Below, one piece after another: positions 1-9,231 of a stretch of 64,000 nt of DNA. The stretch is from Mongoliitalea daihaiensis (lineage in GTDB: Bacteria; Bacteroidota; Bacteroidia; Cytophagales; Cyclobacteriaceae): contig NZ_CP063779.1 in the NCBI RefSeq assembly GCF_021596945.1, positions 4,500,001 through 4,564,000 on the forward strand. Direction: 5' to 3'. The notes beneath the pieces are model-generated. The model ran no database searches. It saw only the letters and a list, made by a program, of their open reading frames with translations, and had not been told where the DNA came from. The position numbers and the translations under genes were made by a program. How positions within the stretch are numbered: position 1 is the stretch's first letter; each line of letters begins with the position of its first letter.

Positions 1-141
1 AAAGCTGATTTAGAATTGTTTTTGATGACTGACTCCATCGAAGAGATGGAAACTCATATCCGCAAGTATGCAATTGATAACTTTGGGTTGAAGCGAAAAA
101 ACTCGGTAGAAGCTAACCCATTGTTAGGCGAAAATAGCTAA
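1..141 (+). CDS. C-terminus of a probable LOG-family protein (partial)
   Basis: The first 141 bases are one open frame ending in TAA, encoding the last 46 residues of a protein that starts outside the window. The visible tail runs ADLELFLMTDSIEEMETHI and ends in a short polar stretch. A leucine/phenylalanine-rich strand followed by a D(S/T)xEE turn and a helix resembles the end of LOG/TIGR00730 (lysine-decarboxylase-like, cytokinin-riboside hydrolase) proteins of Bacteroidota. This is a resemblance from memory over a short stretch, so the family call is tentative. The gene converges with the ZIP transporter gene three bases downstream. Confidence 0.4.
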   Translation, partial: KADLELFLMTDSIEEMETHIRKYAIDNFGLKRKNSVEANPLLGENS

Positions 142-144
142 TCA

Positions 145-978
145 TTAGGCCCAGGCTACATCCAAAATCATCATCACCACAAAGCCAATCATAAAACCTA
201 GTACCGCAAGGTCGGTATATTTGTCACGTTGGGTTTCTGGAATCACCTCCTCAATCACTACAAAAATCATAGCACCTGCAGCAAAAGACAATGCAAAAGG
301 CAGGATGTTTTTCATGTAAATCACAGCAACAGCACCAATAACCCCAGCCATTGGCTCCACTATTGCAGAAAGTTGTCCATACCAAAAACTCTTTCTTCTA
401 CTCATCCCCGCACGTCTGAGCGGCATAGACACAGCCATACCCTCGGGGATATTTTGAATCCCAATACCCACTGCCAATGCTACGGCAGCAGTAATGCTTG
501 CTCCTTCCAAACCTAAAGAAGCCGATCCAAATAAAATCCCAATGGCAAGCCCTTCCGGAATATTGTGCAAGGTAATAGCCAATAACAATAAGGTGGATTT
601 TTGCCAGGAAGTTGGGATTCCTTCTTTTTCGGAACTACCAAAATTAATGTGTAAGTGCGGCAAGAGTTTATCCAAGGCAAAAATAAAAAGCCCTCCCAAT
701 AAGAACCCAGAAGCAACAGGAAGCCAATGCATAGTTGGGAAGATTTCTTTCGCATACTCCAAACTTGGATTCAGCAAAGACCAAAAACTGGCTGCAATCA
801 TAACCCCTCCCGTAAACCCTAGCATGGTATCAAAAAAAGCACGGTTGATCGTGCGAAACAAGAATACAATAGAAGCACCCAAGGCAGTCATCAACCAAGT
901 AAAGCTGGTAGCCGCTAAAGCTGCTTTTACCGGACCTAATTGTAAGGCAATCTCTTCTAGATATTCAAACATATACAT
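145..978 (-). CDS. ZIP-family divalent metal transporter
   Basis: A 277-residue inner-membrane protein with about eight hydrophobic segments. It carries the two ZIP signatures in transmembrane helices IV and V: HNIPEG around residue 138 and QNIPEG around residue 175. In ZIP proteins these supply the metal-binding His/Asn/Glu residues. A short loop with HLH near residue 108 is the usual variable histidine-bearing loop. Length and layout fit the bacterial GufA/ZupT branch, which imports zinc and other divalent cations. Two possible starts lie two codons apart (MYM). It converges with the preceding partial gene, and the DsrE-like gene lies 46 bases upstream on the same strand. Exact metal specificity cannot be read from sequence. 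Confidence 0.9.
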   Translation of the reverse strand: MYMFEYLEEIALQLGPVKAALAATSFTWLMTALGASIVFLFRTINRAFFDTMLGFTGGVMIAASFWSLLNPSLEYAKEIFPTMHWLPVASGFLLGGLFIFALDKLLPHLHINFGSSEKEGIPTSWQKSTLLLLAITLHNIPEGLAIGILFGSASLGLEGASITAAVALAVGIGIQNIPEGMAVSMPLRRAGMSRRKSFWYGQLSAIVEPMAGVIGAVAVIYMKNILPFALSFAAGAMIFVVIEEVIPETQRDKYTDLAVLGFMIGFVVMMILDVAWA

Positions 979-1024
979 TCTACAAAAATCGTCGAAAGCT
1001 AATCATTTTTGCAGAAAAAGTGCC

Positions 1025-1447
1025 TTAAATGCCTGCTTTTATGTAAATCCAACCTTGCTCCTGCTTCATCACTATTTCCAGAATCCCAGCCGGAATAAAT
1101 TCGGATAGGCCTAAAAACTGTGTTTTCTGCAATTTTCGTTGGCTCATTGTATTCTCACATACCATAAATACCACCCCTTTTTCAACCAATGCGTTGATTC
1201 GTTCTGTGTAGGGATTTTCTTCATTCCGCATCAAATCAATCCCCATACCATGAGTCACCACTTCAATCTGAGCATTGGGGGCTGCATTAAGTACATTTTC
1301 TAACTGTCTCAAGAATTTGTCATGGACATCAACATTCCCGTCTGCAAGTTGGTAAATGATTTTATGTGCAGCTTCTGATATTACCTGTCCGTGAGTGAAA
1401 GAAATGAAACCTACAAGAAAAAAAACTATTAATAATAAACTTTTCAT
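1025..1447 (-). CDS. DsrE/DsrF-like family protein, secreted
   Basis: A 140-residue protein with an N-terminal signal peptide (hydrophobic residues 4-18, ending near HGQ). The mature part has the DsrE-like alpha/beta pattern: a conserved segment around IEVVTHGMGIDLM, then NALVEKGVVFMVCENTM, where the cysteine occupies the usual position of the family. Periplasmic DsrE-like proteins of this size are common in Bacteroidota and are loosely linked to sulfur handling. A sulfide:quinone-type reductase lies 3 kb away on the same strand with a TonB receptor between them, which makes a sulfur-related role possible but unproven. The gene is probably its own transcription unit. Confidence 0.75.
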   Translation of the reverse strand: MKSLLLIVFFLVGFISFTHGQVISEAAHKIIYQLADGNVDVHDKFLRQLENVLNAAPNAQIEVVTHGMGIDLMRNEENPYTERINALVEKGVVFMVCENTMSQRKLQKTQFLGLSEFIPAGILEIVMKQEQGWIYIKAGI

Positions 1448-1772
1448 ACATATGTATTTTTAGATTTTTGAAAGTCCTTTAAGATTGACATAGAACGAAT
1501 GCCTCAAAGACTGCTTTTTAAAGAGATTTTTAAGGCAAAAGTTTTTATTTCGTAATTATGATTATGTGCAATACTACCATTCAATGAATATTTGAAATAG
1601 TATCATGCGGATAATCATCCGTGTTCAGCAGTTATCAGACCAAAGCCATTTAAAATAAATCTCAATTAGTATTGTAAGTGGTTCCTATTGTGAAAGCGGA
1701 TATACATTTAATTACTTTAAACAAGGCTAAATTACCCAAAATCTAACCAAATCTCCGTGTTGTAGGTCACAT
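1448..1772. other. intergenic, no gene seen
   Basis: AT-rich spacer between the DsrE-like gene and the TonB receptor gene. It must hold the promoter of the DsrE-like gene and the 3' end of the receptor transcript. No convincing coding frame, strong hairpin or repeat was recognised. Confidence 0.5.
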
Positions 1773-4193
1773 TTAAAAATTAAAATTTAAACTGATTACC
1801 AAATTCCTTCCAGGAGCTGCAATACCAGAGCTATAAGTCCTGTACCGTACATCCGTTATGTTTTCAAGACTGGAGTTGAGTGTACACAATCGATTAAACC
1901 TGTATTGAAAATTGAAATTTAGTGTGGTCCATGCAGGGCTGAATGGTCTTCCTAGTTCATCTTTGGCATACAACTCCGGTTTGCCGCGTTCTTCCAATGG
2001 TAGCTTCTCAAAAGAAAAAGAGCCTGCATATTCTGCAAAGAACTGTAAGCGGAGTTTTTTGTACTGAAAATCCAAACGGGTCAAGCCAAAAGTGGGTGGG
2101 GCATGGCGACTGGGACTTTTTTCTCCGGATTCCATTTCTTCGATTCCTTGCTGTATATTCAACTTCGATTGCAATGTCCAGGATGATAAAAATTTATATT
2201 CCAGTCCCAGCTGTAAACCTGCAATCCGTACAAATGAAGCGTTTTGCAAGCTTAACACTTGGCTCAATGTTCCATCGTAAAAAATACTATCCAACCCATT
2301 GAGTTGGCTTGTTCTTCGTACTAAGCCTTGATTTAGGTAAGTATAATAGCCAGTCACATCCAAAAGGATTTGTTCCTTTACCACTTTCCCTACATTCAGT
2401 TCTACATTGTAGGCTTCTTCTGCTTGTAAGGAAGGGTTAGGCACCATCACAGAACCTGGCTCCGAATCAAAAAATTTTCCAATATCGTCCACATTAGGTG
2501 CCCGAAAACCCTTGGAGGCATTCACATGCATTATCCAACCATCTTCGGAAGAAAAAACCCATCCAAGGCTACCAATCAATGCTCCATCAGCAAGGGAAGC
2601 TTGCTCAAAAGGAAGTGGATAAAAAGAAAGATTATTTGTGAAATCCGCATTCAATCCAAAAAAATTATAGCGAAGCCCTCCTTGAATCAGGGAATTTTTA
2701 CTTAACGTAACTTGAGACGTGAGGTAGGCTGCTGCAGAATTCCATGTAGCTTCTGGATAGCGAGAAGGGCCTACTGTTTGAACTCCCGTGTTAATTGATA
2801 TGTCTGTACCCTCAGAGCGAATATCATTGATCACTCCCTCCAGTCCATAAAAGAGTTTCACATTTTTAGATAAAGTTTTCACCAAATCAATATTGAGCGA
2901 ATAGGCATCCACACGCTCTTCTCGCTCTCTTCGTGTGGAACTATTGAAGTTTCGGTCAATTCTACTTTCTTCAAAACGTTGATACGCTAGATTAATAGCG
3001 ATTTGCTCATACCATCGGGAGACTGCATTGGAATGCTGTACATTGAGGTGGTGCATAGACCAAATCTGAGGACCATAAAGCCATTCTGCACTGCTAGGAA
3101 GACCATTGGGGCGCGTCCGGATCAAGCGATCAAAACGAGGAAAGTTACTGGTTTCCGACAAATGAAACGCATACTGGAAAGTCCAATTCCGCCGACTTTT
3201 ATACCCAATTTTCTGCATAAGGTTAAGCTGTTCGTATCCTGAAGGAACTTGTAAGAGAGGGTTTGGATTTACTACCAAAACATCCTGTCCATCGATGCGC
3301 TGTACAAAACTAGGGCGTAAATATTCCGTGGGGCCTCTTCTGCCCATTCGGGAGTCACCAAACTCGTAGCGACTAATGCTTGTGACACCTGCCCACCGAT
3401 GATTCCCATAAATCACATGCGCATGTCCTGTACGCTCTTGATTAGCTGTATTTCCACGGACACTTATGTTTCCTGTCACTTCAAAAACCTCTTGCTCTTG
3501 AAAAATGGGCTTCAAAGTCTCAAAACTCATCACAGCCCCAATAGCATCTGAGCCATACATAATTGAACCAGGGCCGAAGAAAATCTCCGTATTCTGAATT
3601 GCAAATGGGTCCAATGAAATTACATTATGTAAATTCCCACTCCTAAAAATCGCCGTATTCATCCGAACACCATCCACTGCATACAGCAATCGATTGGTAG
3701 AAAAACCCCTGATCATTGGACTCCCCCCTCCTTGTTGGCTTTTTTGTATAAATACATCTCCTGAAATATTGAGAAGGTCCGCTGCTGTCTGTGGATTGAG
3801 GAAATACTGATCTTCTTGGCTGATTTGACTAATTTTATTGGGAACTTGCTGCCTAGATTGGGACCAACGCGTCGCAGAAACTACCGCTCGCTGCAACGTG
3901 AGTTCACTGGCCTGCAGGTCTACTTGAAAATCCAGCTTTTGCAATTCTTCTAGACTCACTACTAAAGATTTATACCCAAATAAACGGAATTGGATCTGAG
4001 TTCCCTCCTTGACCAATTGAGTAATATCCGCTTTGCCAGCCGCATTTGTCTGAACAAAAAATTGCTGACTGACCGAAGATATTACTACAAACTCCAAGGC
4101 TTGATTACTTTGCACATCTCTTACGGATACTACTTGAGCAAAGGCTGAAGCAACTGAGAGTGTGAAAGCAATTAAAATAAGCAAAATCCTCAT
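1773..4193 (-). CDS. TonB-dependent outer-membrane receptor
   Basis: An 806-residue receptor with a signal peptide (residues 1-19, ending AFAQ), then a short carboxypeptidase-regulatory-like domain (about 20-105), a plug (about 110-230) and a beta barrel to the C-terminal phenylalanine (LNFNF). The plug carries the expected DGVRMN segment and the GPGSIMYGSDAIGAV motif shared with haem, siderophore and cobalamin receptors. The end of the barrel shows the family signature NPSLQAEEAYNVELNVGK around residue 575. It transports a ligand across the outer membrane using TonB/ExbBD energy. The overall pattern is nearest the haem/haemoglobin-type or CirA-type receptors, but the substrate is not determinable here. 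Confidence 0.9.
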   Translation of the reverse strand: MRILLILIAFTLSVASAFAQVVSVRDVQSNQALEFVVISSVSQQFFVQTNAAGKADITQLVKEGTQIQFRLFGYKSLVVSLEELQKLDFQVDLQASELTLQRAVVSATRWSQSRQQVPNKISQISQEDQYFLNPQTAADLLNISGDVFIQKSQQGGGSPMIRGFSTNRLLYAVDGVRMNTAIFRSGNLHNVISLDPFAIQNTEIFFGPGSIMYGSDAIGAVMSFETLKPIFQEQEVFEVTGNISVRGNTANQERTGHAHVIYGNHRWAGVTSISRYEFGDSRMGRRGPTEYLRPSFVQRIDGQDVLVVNPNPLLQVPSGYEQLNLMQKIGYKSRRNWTFQYAFHLSETSNFPRFDRLIRTRPNGLPSSAEWLYGPQIWSMHHLNVQHSNAVSRWYEQIAINLAYQRFEESRIDRNFNSSTRREREERVDAYSLNIDLVKTLSKNVKLFYGLEGVINDIRSEGTDISINTGVQTVGPSRYPEATWNSAAAYLTSQVTLSKNSLIQGGLRYNFFGLNADFTNNLSFYPLPFEQASLADGALIGSLGWVFSSEDGWIMHVNASKGFRAPNVDDIGKFFDSEPGSVMVPNPSLQAEEAYNVELNVGKVVKEQILLDVTGYYTYLNQGLVRRTSQLNGLDSIFYDGTLSQVLSLQNASFVRIAGLQLGLEYKFLSSWTLQSKLNIQQGIEEMESGEKSPSRHAPPTFGLTRLDFQYKKLRLQFFAEYAGSFSFEKLPLEERGKPELYAKDELGRPFSPAWTTLNFNFQYRFNRLCTLNSSLENITDVRYRTYSSGIAAPGRNLVISLNFNF

Positions 4194-4354
4194 GGCACTA
4201 ATTTACTTTCGTAAAAGTAGCAGTTTGATACTTATCCTAAAAAAGCTTTTGATGGACGGGTTAAGAATAGAAAATCCCGGCAAATCAAGTTTACAGTCAA
4301 TATACACTTGAGCCACCGAGATTAATAAGATTAGAGGATGTCTTATAAACTTGC

Positions 4355-5617
4355 TTACGCTTTTCCTCTCAACATCCCCTTCCAATATAAGACTGGAAGC
4401 ACGTGTTTTTTAAGAAGCCACATGCTGTATTGCTCTTTAGTGGTATCTATAAATTTGGATATCAGGGGATCAGAATCTCTGACATTATTGTATTTAAATT
4501 CAGCTAGAACCATTTTACTGTAGCCAGTAACAAGTGGGCAAGAAGAATATCCTTCATATCTTAATTCGGAAAGCGAATTATTTCGGATCAAGTGAATCAA
4601 ATTTCCAACTACCACAGGGGCTTGCTTCCGCACAGCAGCACCAGTTTTGGCTGTTGGTAGAGCTGCTACATCACCTAAGGAAAAAACATTTGGGAATCTC
4701 TTGTGCTGCAAGGTATTGATATCTACATCTACCCATCCTTTGCTCAGCCCTTCCTGCATTGACACGGTTGAGTTTCGTACAAAATCAGGCGCTTGCTGAG
4801 GAGGTGCAATGTGAAGCATATCAAACTTCATAACAATCTCTGAATCTCCAACTAGTGACTCTCCTAAGGTATCCACTAACGTATCTGCACATTGAGCAAT
4901 ATTTTCATGGGTATACCTAAACGTGATCTCTTGCTTTTCTGCATCAATTTTGATGGGTGCGTAGTGAGGCTTGAAAAGAATATCACGCTCAATCACAATT
5001 TTATTTAAAGTCTTTGCAAATTCCTTGACTCCAAAAATCACTGTTCCAGGAGTAGCGAATACGACATTGGTTTTTTCACGTATGCCGGTTTTTCTTAAAT
5101 ATTCTTCAGCCAAATACATAATTTTTTGAGGGGCACCTCCACATTTGATCGGGGTTGTTGGTTGAGTAAATACAGCATTGCCTCCTTTGAAATTCTTCAA
5201 AACTTCCCAAGTATGTTCAGGGTCTGTATAATTACTACAAACTACACCTTTCCCTAAGGCTTCTTTAAGACCCGGAATCAATTCAGGAGCCATAATCAAA
5301 CCGGGTGCTAAAACCAAGTAGTCATAAGTAATGGCTCCATTTTTAGCTGTGTTGACTGTGCTTTTTTCTGGTAGCAGTTCAACTGCTTTATCTTGGATCC
5401 ATGTTACGCCTTTAGGTATGTATTTCGCCTCGGGGCGCTCTGTATCTTTAAACTTGTAGTTGCCTGCACCTACCAAAGTCCATGCTGGTTGATAATAATG
5501 CTTATCGGATGGTTCTAAAATAGCTACTTGGAGGTCTTTTGCTTTTCTGCGCAATTGGGCAGCAACGGTAATTCCCGCAGTCCCGCCTCCAATAATTAAA
5601 ATTTGATAGTGGCTCAT
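4355..5617 (-). CDS. sulfide:quinone oxidoreductase-type FAD flavoprotein
   Basis: A 420-residue NAD(P)/FAD-type oxidoreductase. The N-terminal GGGTAG dinucleotide-binding motif is at residues 10-15, and the second FAD motif (FSLGDVAALP) is near residue 312. Cysteines at 127, 159 (in TTPIKCGGAPQK) and 360 (in SSCPLVTGYSKM) match the three redox cysteines of sulfide:quinone oxidoreductases, supporting sulfide oxidation to polysulfide with electrons passed to the quinone pool. The C-terminal segment WLLKKHVLPVLYW is amphipathic/hydrophobic and fits membrane association. The gene stands alone, with an upstream terminator separating it from the lipoprotein gene. An NADH-dehydrogenase-like role is the alternative but the cysteine pattern argues against it. 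Confidence 0.87.
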   Translation of the reverse strand: MSHYQILIIGGGTAGITVAAQLRRKAKDLQVAILEPSDKHYYQPAWTLVGAGNYKFKDTERPEAKYIPKGVTWIQDKAVELLPEKSTVNTAKNGAITYDYLVLAPGLIMAPELIPGLKEALGKGVVCSNYTDPEHTWEVLKNFKGGNAVFTQPTTPIKCGGAPQKIMYLAEEYLRKTGIREKTNVVFATPGTVIFGVKEFAKTLNKIVIERDILFKPHYAPIKIDAEKQEITFRYTHENIAQCADTLVDTLGESLVGDSEIVMKFDMLHIAPPQQAPDFVRNSTVSMQEGLSKGWVDVDINTLQHKRFPNVFSLGDVAALPTAKTGAAVRKQAPVVVGNLIHLIRNNSLSELRYEGYSSCPLVTGYSKMVLAEFKYNNVRDSDPLISKFIDTTKEQYSMWLLKKHVLPVLYWKGMLRGKA

Positions 5618-5684
5618 GGATATATTGTTTAATTTATGATATAAAAATACCTCTGATAATCATCAAAAATGGTGATAAACATCA

Positions 5685-5712
5685 CAAAAAAAGCCTCCCT
5701 TTCGGAAGGCTT
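5685..5712 (-). terminator. rho-independent terminator of the lipoprotein gene
   Basis: On the minus strand the sequence reads AAGCCTTCC-gaaa-GGGAGGCTT followed by a run of seven Ts. It lies 27 bases downstream of the stop codon at 5739 and upstream of the flavoprotein gene, so it closes the guaD-lipoprotein unit. Confidence 0.85.
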
Positions 5713-5738
5713 ACATGGGCGTATTTTTACTAAGCAAC

Positions 5739-6269
5739 TTACATTATCGGAGCTTCCGGGTTAATGTCAAAATCAATCAATTCCGGCTCTATTTCTAACA
5801 TGACAGGAGCTTCATCTTCAGCGATAACACCTCTATCAATCAATTCTGCAATCATATCCATCTGAATTCCTAATTCCAACCCATCGGAGTGCCCTTCTTT
5901 AAACTTAGCCAAAAGCTCATCATTGCTCAATTCAGCATAGCGAGCATTTCTGGCTTCTTTGATCTTCATCTTTTTTTCTTCGATCAATCGAAGTTTACGC
6001 TCTTCCAGATTTTTATCCAGTTCGTCTAAATATTCCGCAGAAAAAGCACCTGTGTAAAAGGGTGCTTCATCTAAAGGTATTTTTTCAACTGTACCATCTG
6101 AATGCACCACAGTAAATTCCTCCACATCCTCTAAAATATATTCATCGCCTGTTTCTACATCGACTATTTTATCGTCTTCATAAACAAAACGCTGCTCTAA
6201 CGTTTTTTCGCCGGTACAAGCCGCCAAAAAAGAAACGATGAGCATTCCAACAATCCATATCTTTTTCAT
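5739..6269 (-). CDS. hypothetical lipoprotein with central charged helix
   Basis: A 176-residue protein with a lipoprotein signal peptide: hydrophobic residues 5-16 and lipobox FLAAC with the lipidated cysteine at position 18. The mature part is very acidic. Residues 80-112 form a lysine/glutamate-rich helix likely to be a coiled coil, and the C-terminus is rich in E, D, I and P. No enzymatic motif was seen. It lies 12 bases downstream of the guanine deaminase gene on the same strand and shares its terminator, so the two are probably cotranscribed. No family is recognised; a membrane-anchored periplasmic structural role is only a guess. Confidence 0.7.
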   Translation of the reverse strand: MKKIWIVGMLIVSFLAACTGEKTLEQRFVYEDDKIVDVETGDEYILEDVEEFTVVHSDGTVEKIPLDEAPFYTGAFSAEYLDELDKNLEERKLRLIEEKKMKIKEARNARYAELSNDELLAKFKEGHSDGLELGIQMDMIAELIDRGVIAEDEAPVMLEIEPELIDFDINPEAPIM

Positions 6270-6281
6270 AATTCTTTCAAT

Positions 6282-6758
6282 TTAATAAAGTGTTTTATCT
6301 GATTTGTTTTTCCATTCCTCAAATACCTCCCAAGCCTCCTCTTTCATCAGTTGTTGAAAAGGAATTTTTCGCTGCTCAAACGGCAGTTTCAATTCCTCAT
6401 AAATGAATTGATCATCAAAATCAATGCGAGCTGCATCGATTTTGGTATTGGCATAATAAACTTTAGCTGGTCGAGCCCAATAAATAGCACCTAAACACAT
6501 CGGGCAAGGCTCACAGGAAGTATATAAAATACAACCATCCAATTGAAAATGTCCGAGCGACTTGCAGGCATCTCTGATAGCAACTACCTCCGCGTGTGCA
6601 GTAGGATCATTGCTGCTTGATACCGCATTAGAGCCTTTTCCGACTACTTCTCCATCCTTTACGATGACACAGCCAAACGGCCCTCCAACACCTGCCCTTA
6701 TCCCTTCTCTGGATAAGTCAATGGCCATTTTCATGAATTTTTGATGTTCTGAATGCAT
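6282..6758 (-). CDS. guaD: guanine deaminase (cytidine-deaminase fold)
   Basis: A nucleoside-deaminase-fold enzyme of 158 residues from the chosen start. It has the zinc motif HAEVVAIRDACK (catalytic Glu beside the ligand His) and PCPMCLGAIYWA with the two zinc-binding cysteines. The segments GGPFGCVIVKDG, SSNDPTAHAEV, LYTSCEPCP and FDDQFIYEEL match Bacillus GuaD closely, which supports guanine to xanthine plus ammonia rather than tRNA-adenosine deamination. An in-frame ATG six codons further upstream (6776) would add MLIITT. The internal start was preferred because homologues begin just before the conserved first helix. It precedes the lipoprotein gene by 12 bases. Confidence 0.9.
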   Translation of the reverse strand: MHSEHQKFMKMAIDLSREGIRAGVGGPFGCVIVKDGEVVGKGSNAVSSSNDPTAHAEVVAIRDACKSLGHFQLDGCILYTSCEPCPMCLGAIYWARPAKVYYANTKIDAARIDFDDQFIYEELKLPFEQRKIPFQQLMKEEAWEVFEEWKNKSDKTLY

Positions 6759-7074
6759 AGTTGTGATTATCAACATAAATATACGAAAAATAAGGCGAAT
6801 TGTTCCAAACTAATCACCGTAAACTTGATAAATTGAGCTATCAAACAAAATAAAATATCAAATTGAGCTCAAAAAAAACTTATTTATTTCTTTATACAGC
6901 TGAAATCATCAAAAAATCAGGTTATGAGTAAACTCATTTGCTAACCTCTCAAAGTTGTAAAAAATAACCAACTTCGGAAGACAATCCTTCATTGCTAGGC
7001 AGAAAAAGAATTTTTTATGTGATATAATTTGAATCGCGGATAGTCCTTTTGCTTCAGCAGGAGAAATTGATAAA
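6759..7074. other. intergenic, AT-rich, no gene seen
   Basis: Spacer between guaD and the LytTR regulator gene, both on the minus strand. It contains AT-rich DNA and presumably the guaD promoter. No coding frame, repeat or convincing terminator was found. Confidence 0.45.
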
Positions 7075-7812
7075 CTACTTCATCCATCTATCCATAAATT
7101 TCATAAACCCTTCTTTATAATGCTCGCTTACTGCTAACTGGGAATCTCCTACTTGTAACATATTTTTGCTGATGGAATCAATGTGATGGATATTGACGAT
7201 GGTTGAGCGATGAACCCTCAAAAAATCTGATGCAGGAAGTAATTCCTCCATATTTTTCATACTTGTAAGCGAAAGCAATGGGTTTGCTTTGGATTTTAGA
7301 TGAACTTTTACATAGTCCTTGTATGCTTCTACATACATGATATCCGCTAGCATTACTTTTATAAGTTGATACTCTACTTTTAAAAAAATAAAATCACTTG
7401 TTCCTGCATGGGGAGACGTGTTGGATGAAAATTGTAGTTTTTCATAAAATTCGTAAGCTTTTGAAGTTGCTTTCAAAAACTCTTCATAACTGAATGGCTT
7501 CAACAAATAATCGAGTGCGTCCACCTTGTACCCTTCAATAGCAAATTGATTGTACGCGGTGGTAAATACTATTTTTGGCTTCTTGCCAGCTTGCTTGCCA
7601 TCAATGATCCTGGCCAATTCCATCCCTGACAAGTCTGGCATTTGAATGTCCAAAAAAATGAGTTCGATTTCCTGATTATTGATGAATTGTAAGGCATCTA
7701 TGGCATTGTCAAACCTTCCTTTCAACTCCAAAAATGAAGTTTGATTGATAAATTTACATACCAATTCCAATGCTAAAGGCTCATCATCAACGGCAATACA
7801 CTTTATCTTCAT
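7075..7812 (-). CDS. LytTR-family response regulator
   Basis: A 245-residue response regulator. The receiver domain (about 1-120) has acidic residues in AVDDEPLA, the phospho-acceptor aspartate in LIFLDIQMPDLSG (residue 55), and the conserved lysine in LLKPFSYEEF. The C-terminal LytTR DNA-binding domain (about 140-245) has FLRVHRSTIVNIHHI, the hallmark of the family. Its kinase partner is encoded 101 bases upstream on the same strand, and a large outer-membrane barrel gene is divergent from the pair. This layout is common in Bacteroidota and suggests envelope-related regulation. The target genes are unknown. Confidence 0.92.
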   Translation of the reverse strand: MKIKCIAVDDEPLALELVCKFINQTSFLELKGRFDNAIDALQFINNQEIELIFLDIQMPDLSGMELARIIDGKQAGKKPKIVFTTAYNQFAIEGYKVDALDYLLKPFSYEEFLKATSKAYEFYEKLQFSSNTSPHAGTSDFIFLKVEYQLIKVMLADIMYVEAYKDYVKVHLKSKANPLLSLTSMKNMEELLPASDFLRVHRSTIVNIHHIDSISKNMLQVGDSQLAVSEHYKEGFMKFMDRWMK

Positions 7813-7913
7813 GTCATTTCCATTTAACTAAGACTAAATATTGTACGCTACGCTAGCAAAATTAGACTTTCTATTCTATTCACTATCGTATTAAAAATAA
7901 CCCGTGCACTTCT

Positions 7914-8987
7914 TTAGGAAAGTGTCAATGTCAGGTGAACATCATACTCCCCCTCCTCCAAGTCTTCTCGGATTTCTAATTGATAGCTCGAAGGATAGAG
8001 CAAATCGAGTCTTCTTTTGGTATTTGTCAATCCGATGCCACTCGCTTTGGCTTCCGGTGAATCTTCCGCTAATTTAAAAATCCTATTGCTCGTCATCAAT
8101 ACGAGTTGTTGGTCAACTTTTCGTATAACGATATGGATAGGACTTTCTTGCTGGGAACTGATTCCATGCTTGAAGCAATTTTCAATGAATGGCAACAAAA
8201 TCATCGGAGCAATTTCTGCATCTTCAATTTTCTCAGGAAGGTCTACTTGCAGCTGAACTTTGGAAGATAGCCTCAATCGCATCAATTCGAGGAAATCTTT
8301 GATAAAATCAAGCTCCTTGGTCAGCAAGGTGTGATTTTTCTCTGTCTCATACAAAACATAGCGCATCATCCGACTTAATTTTAGCAAAGCGGTTTTTGCC
8401 TTTTCCACATCAATATTCGCCAGAGAATAGATATTATTGAGTGTATTGAAAAAGAAATGAGGATTAATTTGAGCCTTCAGGTACAATAATTCAGAATTGG
8501 TTTTTTCCTGCTCCAGCTCCAGTCGGAATTTTTCATCTGTTTGCCACTTTTGGATGGTTGCAATGCTCGTGCTGATGCCTGCTGACATATAGAACACCAA
8601 TAGATTGGAGACATCGTAAGAATAGTTTCTAGGCCTGGGGGTATAAGGAACATTCGGTCTAAATACGCCATGCATTACCTCCTGCATGCTCCATAGCTCA
8701 TCGTATACTATTAAAATGACAATGTATACTGCACCTGCCAAAAAATTATATGTCAGGAACTTTGCGATTTGATTTTTGAATAAAAATTGCTGGCTGAGGT
8801 AAAAGTAATTGATATAAAAAATGGCAATCAGGATACTGAACATGATGATTTGCTTCAACCAATAAGGAAAGGGAAACGAGAGTCCAGAAGAAATCGGGAA
8901 CAGCAAGAATAAAATAAAACCCACCAAGGCCCAGATCAGGATATGAGCGAGAAGAGAGATATTTTTCTTAAAGGTTAGTTGTTGCAT
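7914..8987 (-). CDS. LytS/YehU-type sensor histidine kinase
   Basis: A 357-residue membrane kinase. Four hydrophobic segments lie in residues 10-145. They are followed by a short coiled linker and the His_kinase domain, with the phosphorylated histidine in LKAQINPHFFFNTLNNIYSL. The C-terminal ATPase domain has the N-box LLPFIENCFKHG and the glycine-rich GIGLTNTKRRL. There is no separate periplasmic sensor domain, so the membrane segments probably sense the signal. It is encoded just upstream of the LytTR regulator. The divergent gene at 9232 shares the intergenic region, so the regulator may act there. Confidence 0.92.
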   Translation of the reverse strand: MQQLTFKKNISLLAHILIWALVGFILFLLFPISSGLSFPFPYWLKQIIMFSILIAIFYINYFYLSQQFLFKNQIAKFLTYNFLAGAVYIVILIVYDELWSMQEVMHGVFRPNVPYTPRPRNYSYDVSNLLVFYMSAGISTSIATIQKWQTDEKFRLELEQEKTNSELLYLKAQINPHFFFNTLNNIYSLANIDVEKAKTALLKLSRMMRYVLYETEKNHTLLTKELDFIKDFLELMRLRLSSKVQLQVDLPEKIEDAEIAPMILLPFIENCFKHGISSQQESPIHIVIRKVDQQLVLMTSNRIFKLAEDSPEAKASGIGLTNTKRRLDLLYPSSYQLEIREDLEEGEYDVHLTLTLS

Positions 8988-9231
8988 ACTTTTACGGTCA
9001 ATCGAATGTAAAGAAAAATATTATTTTACACAATATACATTCTAATCTACCAAACAGGGCATCTCAACGACCAATCAGTGATTTTAGGGGATAAAATTTT
9101 GTCTGTTTACACAATCAATGTTTGGTCTGGTAAAAGTAGGAACTCGTCGAGATAATCACCTGTACTGTCTAGTTCATTTTTTTTTGATTTGCCACTTATC
9201 TTCCTTTGTTACCGTAAACTATCCGCTAGAA

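Noticed and set aside
4203-4385. Minus-strand frame between the SQR-type and TonB receptor genes
   Set aside because: It overlaps the end of the flavoprotein gene and has no recognisable features.
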